Shown here piece after piece: positions 25,149-33,190 of a stretch of DNA of 64,000 nucleotides. The notes under the pieces are model-generated. The model saw nothing but the letters and a program-made list of their open reading frames with translations, was not told where the DNA came from and did no database searches. This DNA is from Curtobacterium pusillum. GTDB taxonomy: Bacteria > Actinomycetota > Actinomycetes > Actinomycetales > Microbacteriaceae. Numbering within the stretch: the stretch's first letter is position 1; each line of letters opens with the position of its first letter. A program made the position numbers and the translations under genes. Where the stretch lies: NCBI RefSeq assembly GCF_007673235.1, contig NZ_VDZH01000008.1, positions 38,048 through 102,047 on the forward strand. Direction: 5' to 3'.

Positions 25149-26213
25149 ATGCCGAGCACCCACGTCATCGCCGGAGCACACCTCGCCCCCGTGTTCCTCG
25201 ACGCTGCTGCCACGACGGCGAAGGCAGTCGACGCCATTGGAGAGGCGGCTACTGCCGGCGCGGAGCTGGTGGCGTTCCCGGAGTCCTTCATCCCGGGCTT
25301 TCCCGTGTGGGCAGCACTGTCGGCGCCGATCCACAACCACGACCTGTTCCGCCGATTCGTTGCGGAGTCCATCACCATCGACGGCCCCGAGGTGGGGCTC
25401 CTTCGACGGGCTGCACGCCGCCACGGCATCACCGTCTCGGTGGGCATCAGCGAGAAGAGTCACACCAGCGTCGGCAGCATCTGGAACAGCAACGTCGTCA
25501 TCGGCCCCGACGGCAGCATCCTCAACCACCACCGCAAGATCGTCCCGACCTTTTACGAGAAGCTCATCTGGACGCCCGGTGACGGGCACGGTCTCACCGT
25601 CACTGATACCGCCGTCGGTCGTCTTGGCGCGCTCATTTGCGGTGAGAACACGAACCCGCTTGCTCGCTACACCCTGATGGCGCAGGCCGAACAGGTGCAC
25701 GTGTCCACCTACCCGCCGCTCTGGCCGACCCGCGACCCTGCAGCCGGCGGGAAGCCCTACGACCTCGAAGCCGCGATCCGCGTACGGGCGGGCGCGCACT
25801 CGTTCGAGGCGAAGGTGTTCAACCTCGTCGTCTCCGCCGTGTTCGACGACCGGGTGAAGGACGAACTCGCCACCCTCGGCGACGACGCCGCGCGGATCCT
25901 CGGCGACGACGCCGCGCGGATCCTCGACGGCACCGCCCGCGGGGTCAGCCTCGTCATCGACCCGTTCGCGGAAGTGATCAGCGACGTCCTCCGCGACGAG
26001 GAAGGCCTCCTCATCCAGGAGATCGACCTTGACCAGTGCGTCGAGCCGAAGCAGTTCCACGACGTGTCCGGCTACTACAACCGCTTCGACATCTTCGACT
26101 TGACCGTTGACCGCCGCCGTGTCGCCCCGATCGCGTTCACCGAACCCCGGTTCGGCGCATCCGCCGCTGCCGCCTATCCGGACCTCGACGCTGACCTCGA
26201 GACGGCTCGATGA
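25149..26213 (+). CDS. nitrilase-family carbon-nitrogen hydrolase
   Basis: The 354-residue protein has the nitrilase triad: Glu45 in VAFPESFIPG, Lys130 in NHHRKIVPTFYEK and Cys164 in LICGENTNPLAR. The CGENTNP version is typical of true nitrilases and cyanide hydratases rather than amidases, and the length of about 350 residues agrees. It would hydrolyse an organic nitrile (or HCN) to an acid or amide. A perfect 24-base tandem repeat in the coding sequence gives the repeated GDDAARIL in the C-terminal part. It begins a five-gene operon with transporters and a beta-glucosidase. Confidence 0.9.
   Translation: MPSTHVIAGAHLAPVFLDAAATTAKAVDAIGEAATAGAELVAFPESFIPGFPVWAALSAPIHNHDLFRRFVAESITIDGPEVGLLRRAARRHGITVSVGISEKSHTSVGSIWNSNVVIGPDGSILNHHRKIVPTFYEKLIWTPGDGHGLTVTDTAVGRLGALICGENTNPLARYTLMAQAEQVHVSTYPPLWPTRDPAAGGKPYDLEAAIRVRAGAHSFEAKVFNLVVSAVFDDRVKDELATLGDDAARILGDDAARILDGTARGVSLVIDPFAEVISDVLRDEEGLLIQEIDLDQCVEPKQFHDVSGYYNRFDIFDLTVDRRRVAPIAFTEPRFGASAAAAYPDLDADLETAR
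25875..25922 (+). repeat. perfect 24-base tandem duplication inside the nitrilase gene
   Basis: Two identical consecutive 24-base units (25875-25898 and 25899-25922, each beginning CTCGGCGACGACGCCGCG) encode the repeated residues GDDAARIL. The identity and the length, a multiple of three, point to a recent in-frame slippage or duplication. Confidence 0.9.
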
Positions 26214-27439
26214 CCAGCACAGGAGCCACCGTCACCGCCCCCAAGTCGCAGCGGACACGATCTGCAGGGATTGGGGCGGCCGGATTCGTCCTAATGTTCG
26301 GCGTCGGGACCATGTACGGTCTCAGCGGCCTGCAGACCGCGCTCACCGCAACGCACACCGTCAACGCGGCCGCAGCGCTTCTGCCGTTCGGCGCCGCATC
26401 TGCAGGGCTGGCGGTCGGCAGCGGCATTTCCGGCCCTGTCCTCGGCCGTTTGGGCGCCCGGGGCACCGCGATGCTCGGAGCGCTGATCTGGGCTGCAGCG
26501 CTGATCGCGGCCGGCGGCGCATTCCAGGCCAGTTCCCTCGGGGGTGCCCTCGGCGCGTTCGGAGCCGGAGGAATCGGTGTGGGCCTTACCTACCTGACCC
26601 TTGTTGCCACCGTCGGGCCCGCGTTCCCGTCGCAGCCGCTGGTCGGCTCAGCGATCGGACCGCTCGGCTTCGCCTTCGGCACTGCAGCCCTGATGCTCCT
26701 TGCCGCGATCGCCTTCACCGGCACTTCGGCGGCTGCCATCGGCACGGCGCTCGTCTGGGCCGGCATCGCAGTCGCAGCGCTGACCCTCGCCACCGGTTGG
26801 GGGCTCCCGCCACGATCCACGATGGCCCCTTCTCCGATACCGACCCACGAAGCGCGCACCGCGGCGTCGGCTCGGCGGACGCTGCGCCTGCTGCTGTTCG
26901 GCAACGCGTATCCCGGGATGCTCTTTCTTGCAATCGTCATCCCTCTGATCGTGTCGAGCTCACCTCGAGTCGATGGTGCCGCTGCCGAGCGCATCATCGC
27001 TGCCACAACGGTTGCGCTGTTCCTCGGCGGGTTGGTCGCGCCGCGCCTCCGCGACCTCCTTGGGGCGCGCAGCACCTTCACCCTGCTGCTGACGGTCCGC
27101 GGGATCGCCGTGTTCGCGCTGCTGTTCGTGCCCACGCTGCCGGCGGCGATCATCGTCACAGCGCTGATCCTCTTCGGCCACGGCGCAGGCTTCAGCATCC
27201 TTCCCGGCCTCATGCGTACCCAGGACGATCCCAGCCGCTTCGCTCGGAACTACGCATCGGTGCTGATCAGTTGGGGCGTCGCCGGCGCTGTCGGCTCCGT
27301 GATCGCCGCGCTCTCGGTCGCGGTCACCGGCGGCTTCACTGCCGCGTTGGTCTCAGCCGGAGCCGTCGCGCTGTTTAGCGCCGCGGCCCTGACGATGGCT
27401 CGTCGACGCACCGCTGCCGTAATGGGTGAGACAGTTTGA
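26210..27439 (+). CDS. MFS transporter of the nitrilase operon
   Basis: The 409-residue protein has about 12 membrane helices, with GPVLGRLGARGTAMLGAL as the loop 2-3 motif and a basic central loop. ATG overlaps the nitrilase stop (ATGA). The family does not reveal the substrate; its position suggests import of a nitrile or glycoside, or export of a product. Confidence 0.8.
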   Translation: MTSTGATVTAPKSQRTRSAGIGAAGFVLMFGVGTMYGLSGLQTALTATHTVNAAAALLPFGAASAGLAVGSGISGPVLGRLGARGTAMLGALIWAAALIAAGGAFQASSLGGALGAFGAGGIGVGLTYLTLVATVGPAFPSQPLVGSAIGPLGFAFGTAALMLLAAIAFTGTSAAAIGTALVWAGIAVAALTLATGWGLPPRSTMAPSPIPTHEARTAASARRTLRLLLFGNAYPGMLFLAIVIPLIVSSSPRVDGAAAERIIAATTVALFLGGLVAPRLRDLLGARSTFTLLLTVRGIAVFALLFVPTLPAAIIVTALILFGHGAGFSILPGLMRTQDDPSRFARNYASVLISWGVAGAVGSVIAALSVAVTGGFTAALVSAGAVALFSAAALTMARRRTAAVMGETV

Positions 27440-28239
27440 CCGCCGCTCCCGCCAGCACCGCCCGCTCCCGCGTGCTGCCACTGATCAGCATCGGCGTCGT
27501 CGCCGGGATTCTGTCCGGCCTGTTCGGCGTCGGCGGCGGCGTGATCGTGGTCCCCGCGCTCATGGTCGTGCTCGGCATGAACCAGCGCCGAGCCTCCGGC
27601 ACCTCCCTGATCGCTATCGCACCGGCGTCCGTCGTCGGAGCGGCCACCTACGCCATCAACGGCAACGTGCACCTGCTCGCAGCAGCCCTGATCGCGGTCG
27701 GCAGCATCACCGGATCGCAGATCGGCGTGCGGCTGCTCCGCGTCATCGCCGACCGTGTCCTGCCATGGCTGTTCGCCGCCTTCATCGCCGTCGTCATCGC
27801 GTCCCTGTTCTTCGCAGCTCCCAGCCGTGGCAGCAGCATCGAGATTGACCTTCCGAACGCGGCGCTGTTGGTCGGCATCGGCCTGATCGGAGGGGTGCTC
27901 TCCGGCCTGGTCGGTGTCGGCGGTGGCGTGGTCGTCGTCCCCGGCCTTGAAGTGGTCCTCGGCGTCGGCGACCTCGTCGCGAAGGGCACTTCCCTCGCGA
28001 TGATGATCCCGACCGCCGTGTCGGGCACCGTCAGCAACCTCCGCCGCGGGAACGCCGACCTGGGCGCCGGACTCACCATCGGCATCACCGCCTCCGTCCT
28101 CGCCCCCGTCGGCGCCCTCATCGCTGCGGTCCTGGCACCGACGACAGCGACGGTGCTGTTCATCTGCTTCCTCGTCATCGTCGCCGGCCTCGTCATCTGG
28201 CGCAGCCAGCAACCCCGCACCCCCCAACCGAGCGCATGA
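27436..28239 (+). CDS. TSUP-family (TauE/SafE) sulfite/anion exporter
   Basis: The 267-residue protein has about eight helices and the repeated TSUP signatures GILSGLFGVGGGVIVVPAL and GVLSGLVGVGGGVVVVPGL, one per half. The family moves sulfur-containing or other organic anions across the membrane. TTG at 27436 overlaps the upstream TGA (TTGA) and is preceded by GGGTGAG. In a nitrile operon it may export an anionic by-product such as sulfite or a carboxylate; this is inference. Confidence 0.85.
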   Translation: MTAAPASTARSRVLPLISIGVVAGILSGLFGVGGGVIVVPALMVVLGMNQRRASGTSLIAIAPASVVGAATYAINGNVHLLAAALIAVGSITGSQIGVRLLRVIADRVLPWLFAAFIAVVIASLFFAAPSRGSSIEIDLPNAALLVGIGLIGGVLSGLVGVGGGVVVVPGLEVVLGVGDLVAKGTSLAMMIPTAVSGTVSNLRRGNADLGAGLTIGITASVLAPVGALIAAVLAPTTATVLFICFLVIVAGLVIWRSQQPRTPQPSA

Positions 28240-28256
28240 GCGCGAAAGGAACCCCC

Positions 28257-30422
28257 ATGACCCAGCTGTCCGACCTCGACGACGAGACACAGCAGGTACC
28301 CACCGAGCCCGACGAGCGGGCCCGCGCAACCGAAGCCGCAATGACCGACGACGAACGCTTCGCGGTGATCGTCAACCACATGGCTTCCGGTTTGCTCGAC
28401 CTCCCCGCCGACAACCGCATCCCCGACAACGTTCCTGTCGGCGCCGGATACACCCCCGGAGTTCCGCGCCTCGGCGTCCCCCCGATGGTGATGACCGACG
28501 CGAGCCTCGGCGTCACCAACCCCGGCTATCGCGACGGCGACACCGCCACCGCCCTCCCCGCAGGACTCGCGCTCGGCGCATCGTTCAACCCGGCGCTCGC
28601 CCGCCGCGCGGGCACGGTCCTCGGCCGGGAAAGCCTCGCCCGGGGTTTCAACGTCATGCTCGCCGGCGGCGTCAACCTCGCCCGCGACCCCCGCAACGGC
28701 CGCAACTTTGAATACCTCAGCGAAGACCCGCTGCTCACGGCAACGATCGCCGCGGAATCGATCGCCGGGATCCAGCATGAAGGGGTCCTGTCGACCATCA
28801 AACACTTCTCGTTGAACTGCAACGAAACCAACTCCCGGTGGATCGACGCCCGCATCGACCCAGCAGCGCACCGCGAATCCGACCTCCTCGCGTTCGAGAT
28901 CGCGATCGAACGCGCCCAGCCCGGCGCCGTGATGACCGCCTACAACAAGGTTAACGGCGAACAGTCCGGCGGTAGCCGGGAGATCGTCACCAACGTCCTC
29001 AAGGACGCCTGGAACTACCCCGGATTCGTCATGTCCGACTGGGGCGCCACCCCGGACTGGGAGTACTCCCTCGCCGGTCTCGACATGGAATCCGGTGTGC
29101 AGGTCGACACGATGATCTGGGGCGACGAAGCCTTCACCCACCGGCTCCGCGCCGCACTTGCAGACGGTCGGTTCCCCCGCGAACGCCTCTCCGACATGGT
29201 CCGCCGGATCCTCCGCTCGATCTACACCGTCGGCCTCGACCGGTCCGTCACCGTCACGGCTTCCGACATTGACGCAGCAGCTCACGATGCGGTCGCCCTC
29301 GACATCGCCCGGCAAGGCACGGTCCTGCTCACCAATGACGGGATCCTCCCCCTCGCGTCCGACCTGACCGGCACCATCGCTGTGATCGGCGGCTATGCCC
29401 AGCTTGGCGTCATCAGCGGCACCGGCTCCAGCGCCGTCGTCCCGCCCGGCGGCTACGCGGCGAAGGTCAACCTCGGCGGGTTCGGCATCATGAGCCCCAA
29501 CCGGAACCTCTTCGTCCTCCCGGACAGCCCCCTCGTGCAGCTGCGCGCTGCGTACCCCGACGCAACGATCGAGTACGACCCCGGGATGAGCCCCGCCGAA
29601 GCGGCCTCACTCGCCGCGCGCAGCGACCTGGCGATCGTGTTCGGCATCCGCGTCGACGGGCAGGGATACGACCTGATCGACCTCGACCTGCCGTGGGGGC
29701 AGAACGCCGTCATAACTGCCGTCGCTGCCGCCAACGCGAACACCGTCGTCGTCCTCGAAGCCGGCAACCCCGTCAGCATGCCGTGGAAGGACCAGGTCCG
29801 CGCGATCCTGCACGCCTGGTACCCCGGCCAGGCAGGCGGACGGGCCATCACCGGCATCCTCACCGGCGCCACGAACCCCTCCGGGCGGCTACCAATGACC
29901 TTCCCCACTGGCGTCGACGCGATCCCCCGCCCGGCCCTGCCCGGCCAAGGAACCCCCTGGGGCACCCCAACCACCATCGAGTACAGCGAGGGTTCCAACA
30001 TCGGGTACCGGTGGGCGGCCGCAGCCGGCAACGCCGTGCTGTTCCCCTTCGGGCACGGCCTGAGCTACACCACCTTCGAACACAGCGACATCACCATCGC
30101 CGGCAGCGCGACCCTCACGGCCGAGGTCACCGTCACCAACACCGGGACCCGTGCCGGCGCCGACGTGCCTCAGCTGTACCTCACCGGCACCCCCGACCAC
30201 GCCCGGCAGCGGCTCCTCGGCTTCGAACGCGTCGAGCTCCAGCCCGGCGAGTCAACCCGGGTCCGCATCGCCGCCGACCGACGGCTCCTCGCCGACTACG
30301 ACCAGAACATCCGCGAGTGGGTCATCCCGGGCGGCACCTTCACCGCCGCTGTCGGCCACTCCGCCACTGAACTTGCGCCCCACCACGACGTGGCAGTCAA
30401 CGCGGACCGGTTCGGACGCTGA
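28257..30422 (+). CDS. GH3 beta-glucosidase
   Basis: The 721-residue protein has the glycoside hydrolase family 3 plan: an N-terminal barrel with YLSEDPLL, STIKHFSLN and the nucleophile Asp261 in FVMSDWGATPDW, a middle alpha/beta sandwich (TIAVIGGYAQLG...), and a C-terminal fibronectin III-like domain (VTVTNTGTRAGADVPQLYLT). No signal peptide is seen, so it acts in the cytoplasm on an imported glycoside. ATG 28257 has AAAGGA at six bases; an ATG at 28236 overlaps the TSUP stop and is an alternative. Next to a nitrilase it could release an aglycone nitrile from a beta-glucoside. Confidence 0.9.
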   Translation: MTQLSDLDDETQQVPTEPDERARATEAAMTDDERFAVIVNHMASGLLDLPADNRIPDNVPVGAGYTPGVPRLGVPPMVMTDASLGVTNPGYRDGDTATALPAGLALGASFNPALARRAGTVLGRESLARGFNVMLAGGVNLARDPRNGRNFEYLSEDPLLTATIAAESIAGIQHEGVLSTIKHFSLNCNETNSRWIDARIDPAAHRESDLLAFEIAIERAQPGAVMTAYNKVNGEQSGGSREIVTNVLKDAWNYPGFVMSDWGATPDWEYSLAGLDMESGVQVDTMIWGDEAFTHRLRAALADGRFPRERLSDMVRRILRSIYTVGLDRSVTVTASDIDAAAHDAVALDIARQGTVLLTNDGILPLASDLTGTIAVIGGYAQLGVISGTGSSAVVPPGGYAAKVNLGGFGIMSPNRNLFVLPDSPLVQLRAAYPDATIEYDPGMSPAEAASLAARSDLAIVFGIRVDGQGYDLIDLDLPWGQNAVITAVAAANANTVVVLEAGNPVSMPWKDQVRAILHAWYPGQAGGRAITGILTGATNPSGRLPMTFPTGVDAIPRPALPGQGTPWGTPTTIEYSEGSNIGYRWAAAAGNAVLFPFGHGLSYTTFEHSDITIAGSATLTAEVTVTNTGTRAGADVPQLYLTGTPDHARQRLLGFERVELQPGESTRVRIAADRRLLADYDQNIREWVIPGGTFTAAVGHSATELAPHHDVAVNADRFGR

Positions 30423-30497
30423 CCCGACAAGCACCATCCGACCATCACTCTCTCTCGCACCACTTCCCCTTCCACCTCACCCCTCAAGGACGAGACC

Positions 30498-31802
30498 ATG
30501 TCAAGAGCAGCAACCCGCGATCCACACACCACGGCGGTCGAGATGACCGGCCGGCACCGCCTTCTCATCCCACGCCTCGCCGTACTCATGCTTCTCGAGT
30601 TCCTCGTCTACGGCTCCTGGAACGCCACCGTTGGCCTCGTCCTCGTTGACCATGGGCTCGGCTCAATCGTGGGCACCCTGTTCGCCCTCGCGGCGCTGGC
30701 CGCGATCGTGTCCCCGATGCTCGTCGGCTCGATCGCGGACCGCTTCATCCCGTCACAGTGGGTGCTCGCGGGCATCTCGTTCATCGGCGGCGGCATCATG
30801 CTGCTCGTTCCCGGGACGATCCTCGGCGGCAGCGCCGCGCTCGTCCTCACGGCCGTGTTCATCTACATGCTGCTGTTCCAGCCGACCGTTGCCCTCGTGA
30901 ACAGCGTGTCATTCCTGCACCTCGGACACCGACCGAACATCTTCCCCTACATCCGCGTGTTCGGCACGTTCGGGTGGATCATCGCAGGTCTGCTCGTCGG
31001 CCAGCTCGGCCTCTCCTCATCGACGAACCTGTTCTACGTCACCGCTATCGCGTCGTTCGTCATGGGCGCATACTGCCTCACCCTCCCACACACGCCGCCG
31101 CTGCAGCGTGGCGCCCGCTTCCACTTCGGCGACGTCATCGGCGCGCAGGCGCTGAAGCTGTTCAAGCAGCGCAACTTCGTCATCTTCGCCATCTGCGCCG
31201 TACTGACGTTCATCCCGATCGCCATGTACAACTCCTTCAGCTCCACCCTGCTCTCCTCCCTCGGCTTCGAAAACGTCGCCAGCGTCCTCGTCATCGGCCA
31301 GGTGTCCGAAGTTGCGTTCATCCCGGCGATCCCGTGGGTGCTGAAGCGGTTCGGGATGAAGTATGTGCTCCTCATCGGCATGGTGTCGTGGGGCGTCCGC
31401 TTCGCCCTGTTCTTCGCCGCCACCGGCGGACAGGCATGGTGGGCCATCATTGCCGTTGCCATCCACGGCATCTGCAACGACTTCTTCCTCACCATCTCCT
31501 TCATGTACGCCGAGCGGATCGCCCCCGAGTCCATCAAGGCGCAGTCCCAGTCCCTGGTGCTGCTGCTCACCCAGGGCGTTGGCATCATGATCGGCTCGTT
31601 CCTCGCCGGAGGCATTTACAACGCCACCGTCGGCGCTGCCGGAACCCACGCACCCCTCTCCGCGTGGGCTCCCTTCCTGGTCGTCCCGATCGTTGTCTCC
31701 GTCGTGGTCGCGATCCTGTTCGCGGTGTTCTTCCGACGCAAGGAAGAAAACGGCAACCCCGACGAGATTGACGTGCCACGTGCCGTCGAAGTGACCCCCT
31801 GA
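30498..31802 (+). CDS. MFS transporter, nucleoside:H+ symporter-like
   Basis: The 434-residue protein has 12 predicted helices. FLVYGSWNATVGLVL at the N-terminus and RVFGTFGWIIAGLLVGQL in the first half resemble the nucleoside-proton symporter/XapB-type subfamily, often linked to glycoside hydrolases. AAGGACGAG precedes the ATG. It is the probable importer of the beta-glucoside cleaved by the GH3 enzyme. A strong terminator follows. Confidence 0.8.
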   Translation: MSRAATRDPHTTAVEMTGRHRLLIPRLAVLMLLEFLVYGSWNATVGLVLVDHGLGSIVGTLFALAALAAIVSPMLVGSIADRFIPSQWVLAGISFIGGGIMLLVPGTILGGSAALVLTAVFIYMLLFQPTVALVNSVSFLHLGHRPNIFPYIRVFGTFGWIIAGLLVGQLGLSSSTNLFYVTAIASFVMGAYCLTLPHTPPLQRGARFHFGDVIGAQALKLFKQRNFVIFAICAVLTFIPIAMYNSFSSTLLSSLGFENVASVLVIGQVSEVAFIPAIPWVLKRFGMKYVLLIGMVSWGVRFALFFAATGGQAWWAIIAVAIHGICNDFFLTISFMYAERIAPESIKAQSQSLVLLLTQGVGIMIGSFLAGGIYNATVGAAGTHAPLSAWAPFLVVPIVVSVVVAILFAVFFRRKEENGNPDEIDVPRAVEVTP

Positions 31803-31821
31803 TCACTGCCTCAACAACACA

Positions 31822-31854
31822 GCGGCCTGCGACCCCGTTCGGATCGCAGGCCGC
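31822..31854 (+). terminator. terminator of the nitrilase/GH3 operon
   Basis: GCGGCCTGCGA at 31822-31832 pairs with TCGCAGGCCGC at 31844-31854 over an 11-base loop, followed by TTCTCGG. The 11-pair perfect stem sits 20 bases after the last stop codon of the operon. Confidence 0.75.
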
Positions 31855-31913
31855 TTCTCGGCTCATCGGCCACCCGACCGAGCCCCTCGCCACCCGGCGC
31901 TAACACCGCTCAC

Positions 31914-31957
31914 GCGGTCGCGCGAAGTCCGGCCCATCGCTGCCTTCGCGCGACCGC
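31914..31957. repeat. 14-base perfect inverted repeat
   Basis: GCGGTCGCGCGAAG (31914-31927) pairs perfectly with CTTCGCGCGACCGC (31944-31957) over 16 bases. It has no T run and lies between two other terminators. It may be a transcription terminator, a protein-binding site or a leftover element end. Confidence 0.6.
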
Positions 31958-32024
31958 CCCAGCTCTTATGCCGGAGCGGCGTTCCGTGCCACACTGGTCC
32001 TGCGTTCATAGTGCGCGCCTATAG

Positions 32025-32047
32025 CCGGCCTTCGGGTCGGTTTTTTT
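32025..32047 (+). terminator. intrinsic terminator with T7 run
   Basis: CCGGCC-TTCG-GGTCGG (32025-32040, with one G-T wobble) is followed by seven T residues. This is the most classical Rho-independent terminator in the window. No gene ends before it, so it may terminate a short RNA that starts in 31960-32010. Confidence 0.7.
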
Positions 32048-32213
32048 GTGCCCGGATGTCATGTCGCCTCGCGCGCGCTTCTGGTTTCGCCCGTGACGCC
32101 CGACACCTTCGGGCTCACGACCTTCTTTCACGGAGGCCCTAGTCCTCGGACGTGCACGGTGCATGACCCCGAGAGCCAGCCATTCTGCTGGCAGATCGAA
32201 CGGTGGAGGTCCC
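32048..32213 (+). other. structured leader upstream of a small membrane protein gene
   Basis: This non-coding stretch contains GCCCGA-CACCT-TCGGGC near 32100 and GCCAGC-CATTCT-GCTGGC just before the gene. The second hairpin lies within 40 bases of the ribosome site GGTGGAGG, so it could influence translation. No known riboswitch is recognised. Confidence 0.35.
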
Positions 32214-32387
32214 ATGACCCTGTCGATTCATATCCCCGCTGCCGCTGGCTACGCGGTCGGATTCGCTCTCGCAATGAACTTCATCGCAATCGCGATCGCG
32301 ATCCGGCAGGTGTGGCCGGTGCTGAGCGACAAGGCTGCTCGCCGCGTCGCTCGTATGCAGCGGGCGAAGGCTGCTTCTAAGAAGTAG
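32214..32387 (+). CDS. small single- or two-helix membrane protein
   Basis: The 57-residue protein begins MTLSIHIPAAAGYAVGFALA and has a long hydrophobic segment (about 10-30) followed by a basic C-terminal tail (ARRVARMQRAKAASKK). GGAGG lies four bases before the ATG at 32214. It is shorter than usual gene-calling cut-offs. Function is unknown; its position beside the transposition genes and after a structured leader suggests a mobile passenger or a toxin-like peptide. Confidence 0.6.
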   Translation: MTLSIHIPAAAGYAVGFALAMNFIAIAIAIRQVWPVLSDKAARRVARMQRAKAASKK

Positions 32388-32580
32388 CGCTCAAAAAGAC
32401 ACCCCTCCATCGTTGGGAGAGCTCCGTCTCCGTCTTGTTCCATAAACCTCCGATTTCGCTACGACAACCCACGAACGCTCGGAGGTGCAGTCGGGGACGG
32501 CGTGTCTTGTAGTGGAACTCAGTCCCGGAATCTACGTCCCGCTACTACCTCTACCGGTCGAGTTTCGTTACGTTCTTCAC

Positions 32581-33183
32581 ATGGGTCACCTCCTCGGGTA
32601 CGCGCGCGTGTCCACCACCGACCAGGACGCGTCGTTGCAGATCGACGCGCTCAACGCCGCCGGCTGCTACCGCGTGTTCGTCGATACCATGTCCGGGTCG
32701 CTCCAGCACCGACCTGAGCTCGACAAGCTTCTCGACCAGCTCCGCCCCGGGGACACCCTCGTCGTCTGGCGGCTCGACCGGCTCGGCCGGTCCATCCGGC
32801 ACCTCATCGACCAACTCCACGCACTCGCGGAACGCGGCATCGGGTTCCGGTCGCTGCAGGAGACCATCGACACCACCTCACCGGGTGGGCGGCTGGTGTT
32901 CCATGTCTTCGCTGCGCTGGCTGAGTTCGAACGGGACCTCATCAAGGAACGCACCAACGCCGGCCTCGCCGCCGCTCGAGCCCGCGGTCGAACCGGCGGT
33001 CGACCGTCGCGGTTGTCCGCGGACCAGGTCCGCACCGCACGCCGGCTGTACGAGCAGCAGGACATGACTGTCGCGCAGATCGGTGATGTCCTCGGCGTCA
33101 GCCGCACCACTATCTACCGGGCTATCGCCCGCCACACCGAACCGGTTGCTGCGAGGCGGCCGAAGCCCTCACCGACGATGTAG
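32581..33183 (+). CDS. serine resolvase of a transposition module
   Basis: The 200-residue protein has catalytic Ser11 in LLGYARVSTTDQDAS, WRLDRLGRS, AALAEFERDLIKERT and a C-terminal HTH (TVAQIGDVLGVSRTTIYRAI). Its start at ATG 32581 is preferred because the upstream extension (in frame from 32485) lacks resolvase sequence. It is followed at once by TniA- and TniB-type genes, as in res-tniA-tniB transposons where it resolves cointegrates. Confidence 0.9.
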   Translation: MGHLLGYARVSTTDQDASLQIDALNAAGCYRVFVDTMSGSLQHRPELDKLLDQLRPGDTLVVWRLDRLGRSIRHLIDQLHALAERGIGFRSLQETIDTTSPGGRLVFHVFAALAEFERDLIKERTNAGLAAARARGRTGGRPSRLSADQVRTARRLYEQQDMTVAQIGDVLGVSRTTIYRAIARHTEPVAARRPKPSPTM

Positions 33184-33190
33184 CTCACTC

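Noticed and set aside
23790..26060. A 756-residue minus-strand frame extending across the nitrilase gene
   Set aside because: Only the part ending at 24968 (or 25031) is ROK-like; the extension is antisense to the nitrilase gene with its complete catalytic triad.
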